DNA of 50,361 nucleotides from a virus: IMG/VR virus record IMGVR_UViG_3300021165_002265, positions 1 to 50,361 of that record; one strand, 5' to 3'. The notes under the pieces were generated by a model. That model saw nothing but the letters and a program-made list of their open reading frames with translations. It was not told where the DNA came from and searched no databases. How positions within the stretch are numbered: the stretch's first letter is position 1; each line of letters opens with the position of its first letter. Below are positions 30,599-38,482 of the stretch, one piece after another. A program made the position numbers and the translations under genes.

Positions 30599-30630
30599 CA
30601 AAGATAATACATTCTTTTGATATATGCAAG
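30599..30630 (-). promoter_or_regulatory. host-type promoter
   Basis: CTTG, 20 bases, TATCTTTGC on the minus strand, heading the coiled-coil/SSB-like operon. Confidence 0.65.
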
Positions 30631-30728
30631 CCCCGGCGAATATTTTTTTGCATATTTTTTTTTGGGCTCTAATCTAAATGCGTTCCTTAATTTTCCGCGG
30701 GGCCATTTTTCCAGGCCCGGCGAACAAT

Positions 30729-31139
30729 TTATGCCGGTATGGTTAATATACCTTTACATGATTTATAATATTTTCCTCTTTCAGAATCTATTTCTATCTC
30801 ATGATTTATTTCATTTAGGAATTCTTTAAGCTTTGGAACTTTTACATTTTCAGATACTTTCTCCATGTAATCTAAAAATACTTTTGTATCTTCTTCCGTT
30901 TTCAATAAGAATGCTTGCATGTTCTTTTCATCATCTTCAAACAATGGAAAGAAGAATACATTTGTATCATCTTCCGGATCTTCTATGAGTAGATAAGCAG
31001 TACATAAATAATTGGAATCTGGAAATGTTTTAATAGATGTAATGACGTTATTGAATATTTCCATCTTATTAACTATGGACTCTCCTAATGATAATGAATC
31101 TAATGATATGAGATCCGTTGCATTTAATTTTTTAGACAT
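30729..31139 (-). CDS. hypothetical protein
   Basis: 136 acidic residues, well ordered by composition (SNYLCTAYLLIEDPEDDTNV; TKVFLDYMEKVSENV). No family is recognised. It begins 14 bases after the preceding signal-peptide gene ends in transcription order... in fact that gene lies upstream on the other side (31154-31501), and both are transcribed toward 30.7 kb. Confidence 0.45.
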   Translation of the reverse strand: MSKKLNATDLISLDSLSLGESIVNKMEIFNNVITSIKTFPDSNYLCTAYLLIEDPEDDTNVFFFPLFEDDEKNMQAFLLKTEEDTKVFLDYMEKVSENVKVPKLKEFLNEINHEIEIDSERGKYYKSCKGILTIPA

Positions 31140-31153
31140 GTGTTGAAATGTTT

Positions 31154-31501
31154 TTAATTGGTTAATAAAAAGAACTTCACCGCCGAAAGTAGATCCGGGT
31201 AGGTCTTGTAGGTCCCTCCGTCAAATGTGTACCGTCTCTTCTTCGAGTTGTAGATGACTTCTCGTTCTTCTCCCCGGAACGACACGACCCTGTTGTTCCT
31301 TTGCGGTGCCACGAACATTAGGATGGTGTTGATACCGTCTATCAGGTCCGTATTCCGGTCAACTATAACGTACTCGAACTCATCTTGATCAGGCAATAGG
31401 GTTTCAAACAGAACAGTATTGTTTATCACGCAACTAATTTGTCTTTGACCATAAGATGAAAACACTCCTAAGAGTAAAAAGGTTGAAAGAATTAATCTCA
31501 T
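31154..31501 (-). CDS. secreted hypothetical protein
   Basis: 115 residues with a signal peptide (MRLILSTFLLLGVFSSYGQ) ending in the typical Bacteroidota Y-G-Q. The mature part is basic and strand-rich (FEYVIVDRNTDLIDGINTIL; KRRYTFDGGTYKTY). Function is unknown; envelope targeting is the only inference. Confidence 0.55.
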   Translation of the reverse strand: MRLILSTFLLLGVFSSYGQRQISCVINNTVLFETLLPDQDEFEYVIVDRNTDLIDGINTILMFVAPQRNNRVVSFRGEEREVIYNSKKRRYTFDGGTYKTYPDLLSAVKFFLLTN

Positions 31502-31522
31502 ATAATTGATTTGTTTGTTTTT

Positions 31523-31565
31523 AAAAAGGAAGGTAGGTTAACCGGGGAGGTTAGGGCCCACCTTC
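31523..31565 (-). terminator. intrinsic terminator
   Basis: GAAGGTGGG pairs with CCTACCTTC and is followed by CTTTTT on the minus strand, behind the epimerase gene. Confidence 0.6.
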
Positions 31566-31592
31566 TAAAATGCACCACTTAAACTTTGCTCT

Positions 31593-32588
31593 TTATACAC
31601 CGGTCTGTTCCATTATTTTCCGGTGCGTTATATTGTCTATAGAATCATACCATTGTAAAAACCGTTTAATCCCTTCTCTATATTTCACTTTAGGTTCGTA
31701 GCCTAGACTTTTCAGCGGGGCTACATCAGATGCAGTAAAGTATACATCTCCATCCTGCATCCGTTCTAAATTCCGCAGGGCTTTAATTCCAATCTCCTCC
31801 TCCAGGACATCAATGAAATCTAATATCTTAATGCTCTCATTGCTACCAACATTATATAACATGTACTTGACATCCGTTTCATTTTTAATCACAATATTAA
31901 TCCCATCAATAATATCATCAATGTAAGTAAATTCTCTAAACATCTCTCCATGATTATAAATGTCAATGGGAATGTTATTATGAATGTTATATGTAAATTT
32001 ATAAACCATCATATCCGGTCTACCCCATGGACCATACACTGTAAAGAATCTAAGCCCTGTAGTACGCATGTTGAACAAATGACTATATACATGTGCCGTC
32101 AATTCATTCATCTTCTTAGTCGCTGCATAAAAGGATACCGGCCTATCTGTTCTATCATCTGTACTAAATGCCATATCCATGTTATCTCCCATTCCATATA
32201 CACTTGAACTAGATGCATACACTAAATGCTTTACATCATATTTCTTACATGCTTCTATAATGTTTAAGAATCCCTGAACGTTTGATCGGGCAAATAGATT
32301 CGGATCTTTGACACTGGCTCTTACTCCTGCCTGGCCCGCGAGATTTACAACTAGGTCAAACTTATGCAGAGAGAAAATAAGTTCTACCTGCTTCTTGTCT
32401 GCTATGTCTAAGTTGTAGTAGCCAATGCCTTTAGATATCGGCAGGGTATTCAATCTCATGCTATTTAATAACTGAGTGTCGCTTCCATCAAAGAAGTCCA
32501 CACCTATCACTTTTGTGGCATGGGTTAACATAGAGTGTGCTAGCTGACTGCCTATGAATCCTGCGACCCCTGTTATTAGTACTTTCAT
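31593..32588 (-). CDS. NAD-dependent sugar epimerase/dehydratase
   Basis: A full-length (331 residues) short-chain dehydrogenase of the extended type. The Rossmann motif GVAGFIGSQLA is at residues 7-17, and the catalytic pair is in SFYAATKKMNE (Y-x3-K). RFFTVYGPWGRPDM is the pattern seen in UDP-glucuronate 4-epimerase and related enzymes. It interconverts nucleotide sugars, probably feeding the glycosyltransferases at the left of the window. It starts one base after a 59-residue gene. Confidence 0.85.
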   Translation of the reverse strand: MKVLITGVAGFIGSQLAHSMLTHATKVIGVDFFDGSDTQLLNSMRLNTLPISKGIGYYNLDIADKKQVELIFSLHKFDLVVNLAGQAGVRASVKDPNLFARSNVQGFLNIIEACKKYDVKHLVYASSSSVYGMGDNMDMAFSTDDRTDRPVSFYAATKKMNELTAHVYSHLFNMRTTGLRFFTVYGPWGRPDMMVYKFTYNIHNNIPIDIYNHGEMFREFTYIDDIIDGINIVIKNETDVKYMLYNVGSNESIKILDFIDVLEEEIGIKALRNLERMQDGDVYFTASDVAPLKSLGYEPKVKYREGIKRFLQWYDSIDNITHRKIMEQTGV

Positions 32589-32589
32589 G

Positions 32590-32769
32590 TTAGTTATCTT
32601 TTAAGAACTTATACAACTCTAGAAACAGCAGTGAAGCCTCCTCCCGGGTTAGTACCATCTTTCCTTTCTGGTTAATGTAAGAGTGCACTACAAGAACCTT
32701 CTCATCAATGCCGGATCCTTCATGCACAGATACAACGGCCTGTTCGGTAAATTTTGTTTCGTAACTCAT
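32590..32769 (-). CDS. 59-residue hypothetical protein
   Basis: MSYETKFTEQAVVSVHEGSG at the start and LTREEASLLFLELYKFLKDN at the end, a compact helix. The stop codon is one base before the epimerase start, which supports it as a real gene. Function unknown. Confidence 0.55.
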   Translation of the reverse strand: MSYETKFTEQAVVSVHEGSGIDEKVLVVHSYINQKGKMVLTREEASLLFLELYKFLKDN

Positions 32770-32784
32770 GTTATTTTTATTTTG

Positions 32785-32858
32785 TGGACCAGGCAGGACT
32801 CGAACCTACCACCTTCTCGTTATGAGCGAGCTGCTCTAACCAACTGAGCTACTGGTCC
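32785..32858 (-). tRNA. tRNA-Met (CAT)
   Basis: A canonical 74-base tRNA: acceptor GGACCAG/CTGGTCC, D arm GCTC...GAGC, anticodon arm CTCG-CTCATAA-CGAG with CAT, T arm GTAGG-TTCGAGT-CCTGC (one U-G pair), discriminator A. CCA is not encoded. In contrast to the aberrant loci elsewhere it is fully standard; by anticodon alone it could also be an Ile2 tRNA after modification. Confidence 0.9.
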
Positions 32859-32865
32859 ATTTTAT

Positions 32866-33150
32866 TTACAACAGGTGCAAAGGCAAGAACGGTCTATACA
32901 CTATGTCTCCCTTGTCTTCTATGGAGAGCATTATATACACATCAGCCTCACACCATTCCGACCAACCATCGTACCAATCGTCCTTTGTGTAGTTAGTCCA
33001 CTTAGCGGATCTATCTCTATTTATTTCATTTAAGACATCTTCTATACCCCATGTCAATTCTTCATTACTGTAACCATCCAAGACAACGAATACAAAATCA
33101 TTGACATTTCTGCCTGGTAAGAAGTCATCTACATACTTGAATATTGCCAT
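32866..33150 (-). CDS. hypothetical protein
   Basis: 94 residues, acidic and tryptophan-rich (TKDDWYDGWSEWCEADVYIM). It ends eight bases before the tRNA-Met, so transcript and tRNA may be processed together. No family is recognised. Confidence 0.5.
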   Translation of the reverse strand: MAIFKYVDDFLPGRNVNDFVFVVLDGYSNEELTWGIEDVLNEINRDRSAKWTNYTKDDWYDGWSEWCEADVYIMLSIEDKGDIVYRPFLPLHLL

Positions 33151-33184
33151 TTCTTTTTTAGTTTTTTGCGGTGTTTAACAATTA

Positions 33185-33808
33185 TTATTTTTTACAAGAA
33201 GTTAGAATTTCATGACACAACTCTTCTGGAATTCTACTTCTTTCATAAGAACCTTTCCTTCCTTGAGTTCCCGTCTTTGAACCTCTAGGAGCAGGAGTAT
33301 GGTGACAGTTCTTATTACCATTTTTACATATTGGTCTAGGAACCCAATCTTCGGAGTTAGTCCATATATCTGTAGGCTTCGCTCTGTCGTCTCCGTACTG
33401 GCAATACCATACTGTATGTCTTTTAAATTCTTGCATCCATGGCATCTTTCTTAACATGCCTCTTGGATTCTCTATGAAGAAAACCATGTTAGGATTAATC
33501 TCTAACCATTCCTTTATCAATGATATGAAATGTTGGTTAGTGATGTCACACTCACCTGCATACTTACTCTTCGGATCTACGCCATTTCTGTGAGTAGATA
33601 TAGCAGCGATAGTGTAGGTTGTACAATCCGGGGATGCCCAAATAATATCCGGAACAAACGGAACATCTTCTTTCTTTAGTTTTGAAATGTCTATCTGCAA
33701 ATCAATGCCATCAAAGTTTTCCCAATCAACAGAGAATACGTTCATGTCTAACTGATTAGCAGCTTTGCCAATAGACTTACTGCCTGCGAATAATTCTAAT
33801 ACGTTCAT
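33185..33808 (-). CDS. DNA cytosine methyltransferase-like protein
   Basis: Short (207 residues) but with the early methyltransferase motifs: LELFAGSKSIGKAA (SAM-binding motif I), VFSVDWE (motif II), IWASPDCTTYTIAA in place of the usual PPC loop (motif IV has S-P-D-C), and FFIENPRGMLR (ENV-type motif VI). It lacks the long target-recognition region of full enzymes, as in several phage genes of this kind. It might modify phage DNA; an inactive or different substrate-specific enzyme is possible. Its promoter cassette is at 33842. Confidence 0.65.
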   Translation of the reverse strand: MNVLELFAGSKSIGKAANQLDMNVFSVDWENFDGIDLQIDISKLKKEDVPFVPDIIWASPDCTTYTIAAISTHRNGVDPKSKYAGECDITNQHFISLIKEWLEINPNMVFFIENPRGMLRKMPWMQEFKRHTVWYCQYGDDRAKPTDIWTNSEDWVPRPICKNGNKNCHHTPAPRGSKTGTQGRKGSYERSRIPEELCHEILTSCKK

Positions 33809-33841
33809 TTTTTTTTTAGTTTAGTGGTAAAGAATATAGTG

Positions 33842-33882
33842 CAAAGATAGGGGTACCGGATCTAATATGCAATACCCCTATC
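33842..33882 (-). promoter_or_regulatory. type I hairpin-promoter cassette (1 of 19)
   Basis: -33 ATTG, 20-base spacer, -7 TATCTTTG. Inverted repeat GATAGGGGTA/TACCCCTATC flanks the -33 box. Drives the methyltransferase-like gene. Confidence 0.7.
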
Positions 33883-33894
33883 GTTAATGTTTTG

Positions 33895-34095
33895 TTAATT
33901 GTGATAAACGTTTGTCCCCCTCCTGGCTTCCTTGCTAATACTGTAAGAGCCGAAGTAATGCATCTTAGCCTTAGAGAGCAATCGTATGGCCTCTTTCTTG
34001 TTGTAAGCAGTAACACAAGCGGCACCACAATAAAAGCCATTAGAATCAATCCTTGTGCCATTTAGGGTAGCTATCCATTCCTTACTATTTCTCAT
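33895..34095 (-). CDS. hypothetical protein
   Basis: 66 residues (SKEWIATLNGTRIDSNGFYC; NKKEAIRLLSKAK). The small fold with one CGAAC segment is not recognised. Stop codon is followed by the shared TTAACAAAAC word of the promoter cassette. Confidence 0.5.
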   Translation of the reverse strand: MRNSKEWIATLNGTRIDSNGFYCGAACVTAYNKKEAIRLLSKAKMHYFGSYSISKEARRGTNVYHN

Positions 34096-34102
34096 ATTAC
34101 TT

Positions 34103-34369
34103 TTAGTTGTTTAAATGATTATTCCAAATTAGCATGTCCTCTCTCAAGACATTATCTTCACTCGTATCGAACTCCTGGAATCCAAAATCATAATTCAACT
34201 TATGATTATCACATATCTCTAAAGTGGAATTAATTTTATCTAACTCCCACATTTCAAAATACGTATCACATTTGATTTCGTCAGGAGCAGATGTATCGTC
34301 ACACCTTAAAAAGTATCCTAACTTTAAGTTTAACTCGGACTCTTTTTTTATTATGAATTCTTTTAACAT
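34103..34369 (-). CDS. hypothetical protein
   Basis: 88 acidic residues (ELNLKLGYFLRCDDTSAPDE; GFQEFDTSEDNVLREDMLIW). It follows the gene at 34371 by one base and probably shares its transcript. No function is apparent. Confidence 0.5.
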   Translation of the reverse strand: MLKEFIIKKESELNLKLGYFLRCDDTSAPDEIKCDTYFEMWELDKINSTLEICDNHKLNYDFGFQEFDTSEDNVLREDMLIWNNHLNN

Positions 34370-34370
34370 G

Positions 34371-34664
34371 TTACTTTTTATAGTAGGTTAAAAATTCGGT
34401 GTACACATGGTCATACAATACTTCATCGCAATCATCTAAAATATCCATGTCAACATTCTCTACAATCTTTAAAGTCAAAGCATCTAAGTCATCTATGATA
34501 GACTCAAATGAACCCATCATGTGAGTAAATTCTAGAACAGATCTAGCATCACGTGTTCCAAGTTTTTCCGATGTCTCATCATCCTGGTTCATGATTTCAT
34601 TACAGATGTTTGATACATGGTAGAAAACAATCTTGAATAAATAAGAACTTCTGTCAATGTTCAT
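34371..34664 (-). CDS. hypothetical helical protein
   Basis: 97 residues from MNIDRSSYLFKIVFYHVSN, acidic and helical. The start at 34664 is right after the cassette leader; the longer open frame runs into the promoter. Function unknown. Confidence 0.5.
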   Translation of the reverse strand: MNIDRSSYLFKIVFYHVSNICNEIMNQDDETSEKLGTRDARSVLEFTHMMGSFESIIDDLDALTLKIVENVDMDILDDCDEVLYDHVYTEFLTYYKK

Positions 34665-34698
34665 TTTTTTGTTTATTATAGTGGTGAAGAATATGATG

Positions 34699-34737
34699 CA
34701 AAGATAGGGGGGATAATCAAGAAAACAACATCCCCCC
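34699..34737 (-). promoter_or_regulatory. type I hairpin-promoter cassette (2 of 19)
   Basis: -33 GTTG, 19-base spacer, -7 TATCTTTG. Arms ATCCCCCC/GGGGGGAT, different in sequence from cassette 1 but still complementary. Confidence 0.7.
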
Positions 34738-34751
34738 ATGTTAATGTTTTG

Positions 34752-35030
34752 TTAATCTTTTATGCAGATGACCGAAGCACCTATTGATTTATGATTTACA
34801 TCTCCTTGTTCAAATTCGGTTACATGACCAACCTCTATCCCGATTTCAAGACCTCTCTCTAATGCATCTATAAGGTCGTGATAAGATTCACAGACATCGG
34901 TCTCGCTATCGTCATCATATAGCGCATAGATAGAACCATCGAATAGACCCGACTGGTAAACTTCTTTAGCTTTGTCAGTAATCAATAGCCATACAAAGCC
35001 TTCAACAACTTTAATTTTTTGGTCGTACAT
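34752..35030 (-). CDS. hypothetical protein
   Basis: 92 residues: a strand-rich start (KVVEGFVWLLITDKAKEVY) and an acidic middle (LYDDDSETDVCESYHDLIDA). This resembles small phage proteins of unknown role. Single-gene cassette with its own promoter and downstream hairpin. Confidence 0.5.
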   Translation of the reverse strand: MYDQKIKVVEGFVWLLITDKAKEVYQSGLFDGSIYALYDDDSETDVCESYHDLIDALERGLEIGIEVGHVTEFEQGDVNHKSIGASVICIKD

Positions 35031-35061
35031 TTTTTTTAGTTTAATGGTGAAGAATATAGTG

Positions 35062-35102
35062 CAAAGATAAGGGTATCGGATATACTATGCAATACCCTTA
35101 TC
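35062..35102 (-). promoter_or_regulatory. type I hairpin-promoter cassette (3 of 19)
   Basis: -33 ATTG, 20 bases, TATCTTTG. Eleven-base arms GATAAGGGTAT/ATACCCTTATC. Confidence 0.7.
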
Positions 35103-35114
35103 GTTAATGTTTTG

Positions 35115-35354
35115 TTAATCTTCGACTTCATAGAAGATTGTCTCATCTGGAAAGTACCACTCAATTGCATCAGTAATTGCTAACGAGATTTGTTCCATGG
35201 TAGCTTCGTTGGTAAGAGCCGTGTTTAAAATCTTTTGAGCATCTTCATCGCTAGCCTTCATGTAGTTAACTTGAACATCCTGGATATGCCATAGGTTGTC
35301 AACAAAGTAACCATGGTCTCTTAATACCTTTTTTGCATTTTCTACTTCGTTCAT
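35115..35354 (-). CDS. hypothetical protein
   Basis: 79 residues: AKKVLRDHGYFVDNLWHIQD and a C-terminal helix ending TIFYEVED. The pattern (aromatic-rich start, then DEDAQKILNTAL) is one I associate with small proteins common to Bacteroidota phages and plasmids, with no known role. Confidence 0.5.
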   Translation of the reverse strand: MNEVENAKKVLRDHGYFVDNLWHIQDVQVNYMKASDEDAQKILNTALTNEATMEQISLAITDAIEWYFPDETIFYEVED

Positions 35355-35386
35355 TTTTTTTTAGTTTAGTGGTAAAGAATATAGTG

Positions 35387-35427
35387 CAAAGATAAGGGTA
35401 CCGGATCTAATATGCAATACCCTTATC
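35387..35427 (-). promoter_or_regulatory. type I hairpin-promoter cassette (4 of 19)
   Basis: -33 ATTG, 20 bases, TATCTTTG. Arms GATAAGGGTA/TACCCTTATC. Confidence 0.7.
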
Positions 35428-35447
35428 GTTAATTTTTTGTTAATTTT

Positions 35448-35636
35448 TTACTCTTCGTGGATTGCCCTATAGATAGCTCTGCCGTCAAGAATCCGAGTCT
35501 TTGGTTTGAGGCCATCATAGATTTCCCAGGCTTTAGCGAGAGAATTTGCGGTGCCAACTATTTGCTCACCCTTAAAGATGATATACTTCTCATCCTTCAT
35601 TGGAGCAGGTCTTTTTACTTCAGTTGCTTTGTTCAT
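35448..35636 (-). CDS. hypothetical protein
   Basis: 62 residues, basic (MKDEKYIIFKGEQIVGTANS). A small strand-helix fold (FKGEQIVGTANSLAKAWEIY) is suggested. Single-gene cassette. Confidence 0.5.
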   Translation of the reverse strand: MNKATEVKRPAPMKDEKYIIFKGEQIVGTANSLAKAWEIYDGLKPKTRILDGRAIYRAIHEE

Positions 35637-35669
35637 TTTTTAGTTTTAAAGCGGTGATTAATTATAGTG

Positions 35670-35710
35670 CAAAGATAAGGGTATCGGATATACTATGCAA
35701 TACCCTTATC
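35670..35710 (-). promoter_or_regulatory. type I hairpin-promoter cassette (5 of 19)
   Basis: -33 ATTG, 20 bases, TATCTTTG. Arms GATAAGGGTAT/ATACCCTTATC. Confidence 0.7.
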
Positions 35711-35722
35711 GTTAATGTTATG

Positions 35723-36211
35723 TTAAAATGGTAAGTTGGTATTTAGAATGTTAAGACCCTCTTCTCTCTTCTGCTTGCATAAGTTTCTTAAGTATTTAGA
35801 ACCCTGCTCAGTCTTTAACAAATCTTCTATTTTGGTACGCTTGCCGTTTACAATTACTTCAAACACCTTGTAGAAATTCTCTGTGCCAACACATACTCCT
35901 TTACTAAAATCCTTTTCTATCTTTTTCCAATTTTGTTTTTTTAACCAAGACTCAAATAGTTCGTCCACTACATTTTCTAAACTAGGACTACCTATATAAT
36001 TTTCATTGTCAGGCAGAGTTTTACAATAATCCTCCATTTTGTCGTACAACTTTCCATGACCCGAACAATAACAGTCGGTATTTCCTCCATGTCCATCATT
36101 CCTACAGTACCCTACTTTCTTTCCATCAAAGAAAATATCCGCTTCAAAGCAATTAGTCTCTTGTGAATTCCACTCAGAGAATTTAATACTCTTTAATTGA
36201 ATCCTATCCAT
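35723..36211 (-). CDS. hypothetical protein
   Basis: 162 residues with a strand-rich N-terminus (EADIFFDGKKVGYCRNDGHG), a Cys/His cluster (TDCYCSGHGK) that might bind metal, and a basic C-terminus (RNLCKQKREEGLNIL). The FFDGKKVG box is common in phage hypotheticals. Role unknown. Confidence 0.5.
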   Translation of the reverse strand: MDRIQLKSIKFSEWNSQETNCFEADIFFDGKKVGYCRNDGHGGNTDCYCSGHGKLYDKMEDYCKTLPDNENYIGSPSLENVVDELFESWLKKQNWKKIEKDFSKGVCVGTENFYKVFEVIVNGKRTKIEDLLKTEQGSKYLRNLCKQKREEGLNILNTNLPF

Positions 36212-36243
36212 TTTTTTTTAGTTTATTGGTGAATAATATAGTG

Positions 36244-36284
36244 CAAAGATAAGGGTATCGGATATACTATGCAATACCCTTATC
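36244..36284 (-). promoter_or_regulatory. type I hairpin-promoter cassette (6 of 19)
   Basis: -33 ATTG, 20 bases, TATCTTTG. Arms GATAAGGGTAT/ATACCCTTATC. Confidence 0.7.
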
Positions 36285-36302
36285 GTTAATGTTATGTTAA
36301 AA

Positions 36303-37013
36303 TTACAAAGACCATTGACTTGCCATAGCTTTAGCCATGCCTATGAATGTCTTACTTCTCATAGTTCTTCTTTCTTCCGATGACTTAGCATTTGAAAGAG
36401 CATCAGCATACCACTTAGGATGACTTTTACCGCTTTTGAAATGCACTCTCTCACCCTCGCTTACTATATCTGTAGGCTCTAATTTAGGTAGATTTTTTAG
36501 CCACAAACAAGTTGTCTTTCTAGCCTCGTCGCCAAACATAAACGGTTGCACAATTTGATCAGGTTTTCTGTAAGCAGATGATATAACACCAACAGGGTTT
36601 TCAATTGCAATCTTATCAATAGGCGCATTAGCTATCCTTATGAAAAACTCAATAGCCTTTTCTCTTTCTGCTGCTCTATCCGGATGTTTAGGATGTGGTC
36701 TTCTAGATTCAACCGGTAAGTCCTTATCTTCCGGATGGTAGTACCATTGCGCACCACTCACGGCCAAATAAGTACAAGGCGGATGTGCAATCATCATATC
36801 CCAATCTGCATTTATATTAACCGTTTCTCCATTTTGAAGAACACCGCCTTGATTCTTGATAATCTCAAAAACGTCATTGTTAAAATGCCATTCGGGATGT
36901 CCCCCACTACAAGGAAGAAGGTCGCAGCTAAATGCATTGTGTCCTAATAATCTCAATTCGTTAGTTAAAGCTTGGCTCTCTTCGCAAGCTACTAAAACAT
37001 TTAATTTTTTCAT
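36303..37013 (-). CDS. cytosine-C5 methyltransferase-like phage protein
   Basis: 236 residues. VLVACEESQALTNEL and AFSCDLLPCSGG correspond to SAM-binding segments, AHPPCTYLAVSGAQW carries the P-P-C catalytic-loop motif, and KIAIENPVGVIS resembles the ENV motif. The N-terminal glycine-rich loop of classic enzymes is not obvious. Such proteins are common in phages and annotated as DNA methyltransferases; activity on DNA is not certain. It is distinct from the gene at 33185. Single-gene cassette. Confidence 0.65.
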   Translation of the reverse strand: MKKLNVLVACEESQALTNELRLLGHNAFSCDLLPCSGGHPEWHFNNDVFEIIKNQGGVLQNGETVNINADWDMMIAHPPCTYLAVSGAQWYYHPEDKDLPVESRRPHPKHPDRAAEREKAIEFFIRIANAPIDKIAIENPVGVISSAYRKPDQIVQPFMFGDEARKTTCLWLKNLPKLEPTDIVSEGERVHFKSGKSHPKWYADALSNAKSSEERRTMRSKTFIGMAKAMASQWSL

Positions 37014-37044
37014 TTTTTTAGTTTATGTGGTAAATAATATAGTG

Positions 37045-37085
37045 CAAAGATAAGGGGGGATATTTGAGAAAGTCAATACCCCCCT
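37045..37085 (-). promoter_or_regulatory. type I hairpin-promoter cassette (7 of 19)
   Basis: -33 ATTG, 21 bases, TATCTTTG. Arms AGGGGGG/CCCCCCT. Confidence 0.7.
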
Positions 37086-37099
37086 ATGTTAATGATTCC

Positions 37100-37672
37100 T
37101 TAATTTTCCGCGGGGTTATTCTCTCTATATATCCTAATCATTTCTTCCATATCCTCAGCATCAACATAAGGATAATACTCTCTTACCTTTTCCTCACTTT
37201 CAATACATCCATCTTCAACATCATTAACAAAATCCTCAAAGAAACCATCAGTACCTAAATGCTTATATTGATATTCATGATAAGACATTTCTTCGCTACT
37301 CAATTCATCACCATCTTCATCAATCTCTATAATACCTGCAAAGTCACACCCTGGTTCCGAGTATTCAATCCGTCCGATTACTCCGTACTTCTTACATACT
37401 TTCTTAACAAACTCCGTACATGGACCCCAAGCCGTATCACAGTTAAAGTAATCATGTTGCTCCATTGTATCCTTAATGTCGTCATCCATCACTACACTCC
37501 ACTTAGTACCGAACTCTGCATTCCATACACCGTAATCCCATTCACTCTTAATGTCAGTCAATGCAGTGAACATGCAATGACCATCTTCAATCATGCTAAC
37601 ATCTTTTTTAAATGTCTGCATAGCTTTTTCCGTACCTTCAAATGAGATACAATTAGAACACCAATTTGGCAT
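37100..37672 (-). CDS. YubB/ferredoxin-like domain protein
   Basis: The start MPNWCSNCISFEGTEKAM and the continuing acidic alpha/beta domain match the small proteins that begin MPNWC and carry a ferredoxin-like (DUF1281/YubB) fold in plasmids and phages. The start at 37672 follows the cassette leader; the longer frame is unlikely. The end NNPAEN contains the polar CCCCGCG DNA word. Function is unknown. Confidence 0.6.
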   Translation of the reverse strand: MPNWCSNCISFEGTEKAMQTFKKDVSMIEDGHCMFTALTDIKSEWDYGVWNAEFGTKWSVVMDDDIKDTMEQHDYFNCDTAWGPCTEFVKKVCKKYGVIGRIEYSEPGCDFAGIIEIDEDGDELSSEEMSYHEYQYKHLGTDGFFEDFVNDVEDGCIESEEKVREYYPYVDAEDMEEMIRIYRENNPAEN

Positions 37673-37706
37673 AGTCTTAAAATTTAATGTGGTTAATAAT
37701 ATGTCG

Positions 37707-37751
37707 CAAAGATAATAACATTCCATCTAATATCCTAATCCTAAAATGTTA
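37707..37751 (-). promoter_or_regulatory. type I cassette, weak copy (8 of 19)
   Basis: -7 TATCTTTGC is perfect; the -33 box is not (AGGA). Arms reduced to TAACAT/ATGTTA. Confidence 0.45.
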
Positions 37752-37953
37752 AAGTCATGTTAAAATGAAATGCAGTAAAATGTAACTCATACCATATCTC
37801 ATCTATTCCCCATCATCTAATTGACATTGCAAAGATACATCCCATTTCTCTATTATCCTAATTTCAAATGTTAAAAGGATCTTAAAAAAATGTTAAAGTC
37901 ATGTTAACGGATCCCCCTCACATTACTGGCCATGCTGGAAAAGGGAAGCGGGA

Positions 37954-37994
37954 AAATTTACTCAGGCAAGGCTTTGCCTTGCCTGAGTAAATTT
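37954..37994. repeat. perfect 19-bp inverted repeat (type II repeat remnant)
   Basis: The arms are AAATTTACTCAGGCAAGGC and its complement around TTT. The same hairpin occurs in the type II blocks at 40.6, 42.9, 44.9, 46.2 and 47.1 kb. The rest of 37752-38004 holds only AT-rich sequence with ATGTTAAAGTCATGTTAA words. Confidence 0.65.
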
Positions 37995-38004
37995 CACTGG
38001 CAAC

Positions 38005-38036
38005 AAAAAAACTCCCGACATCTACTGCCGGGAGCC
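38005..38036 (-). terminator. intrinsic terminator
   Basis: CTCCCG/CGGGAG stem followed by seven T on the minus strand, behind the tRNA-like locus at 38063. Confidence 0.75.
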
Positions 38037-38062
38037 AAACCACTTAAACATCTATTAACCTT

Positions 38063-38172
38063 TGGAAGTCAGGGCAGGAATCGAACCTACATGATAAGTA
38101 GTATAGTTGATTAAGTGAAAACGTACTTACTTATCTATTCACTTCTAGCGTCTACCATTTCGCCACCTGACT
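38063..38172 (-). tRNA. tRNA-Leu-like locus with an 18-base loop in place of the anticodon loop
   Basis: Acceptor AGTCAGG/CCTGACT and T arm GTAGG-TTCGATT-CCTGC are intact, the D arm reads GCGAAATGGTAGACGC, and CCA appears to be encoded. The central arm is a perfect seven-pair stem AAGTGAA/TTCACTT closing 18 bases, too large for a decoding loop. It lies just past a short gene and is followed by a strong terminator. Confidence 0.55.
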
Positions 38173-38182
38173 TATCATTTAC

Positions 38183-38398
38183 TTATTGATTATCTCCTTT
38201 TTTGTACGAGTGAAATATATTACTAGATGGGTCATAATTAGCCTCGTTCTTATAAAAGAAAGCTGAGTTAATTATAGCGCTAATAAGTTCCTCTTCGGTC
38301 AAGTACACAAGTTCTGATGAATCAAACTCGTCTGAAAGTAATTCTTCTAAAGCCATTACTAAATCTTTTCTAGAAAGATTTTTTAGTTCTACTAACAT
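38183..38398 (-). CDS. hypothetical acidic protein
   Basis: 71 residues: MLVELKNLSRKDLVMALEEL and a helix EEELISAIINSAFFY. The gene ends ten bases before the tRNA-like locus. No family is recognised. Confidence 0.5.
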   Translation of the reverse strand: MLVELKNLSRKDLVMALEELLSDEFDSSELVYLTEEELISAIINSAFFYKNEANYDPSSNIFHSYKKGDNQ

Positions 38399-38429
38399 TT
38401 TTTATTTTAAAGTGGTGATTAATATGTTA

Positions 38430-38470
38430 CAAAGATAAGGGTATCGGATATAATATGCAATACCCTTATC
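38430..38470 (-). promoter_or_regulatory. type I hairpin-promoter cassette (9 of 19)
   Basis: -33 ATTG, 20 bases, TATCTTTG. Arms GATAAGGGTAT/ATACCCTTATC. Confidence 0.7.
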
Positions 38471-38482
38471 GTTAATGTTTTG

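Noticed and set aside
33816-34061. 81-residue open frame overlapping the gene at 33895
   Set aside because: It runs through the promoter cassette and is in another frame than the better supported gene.
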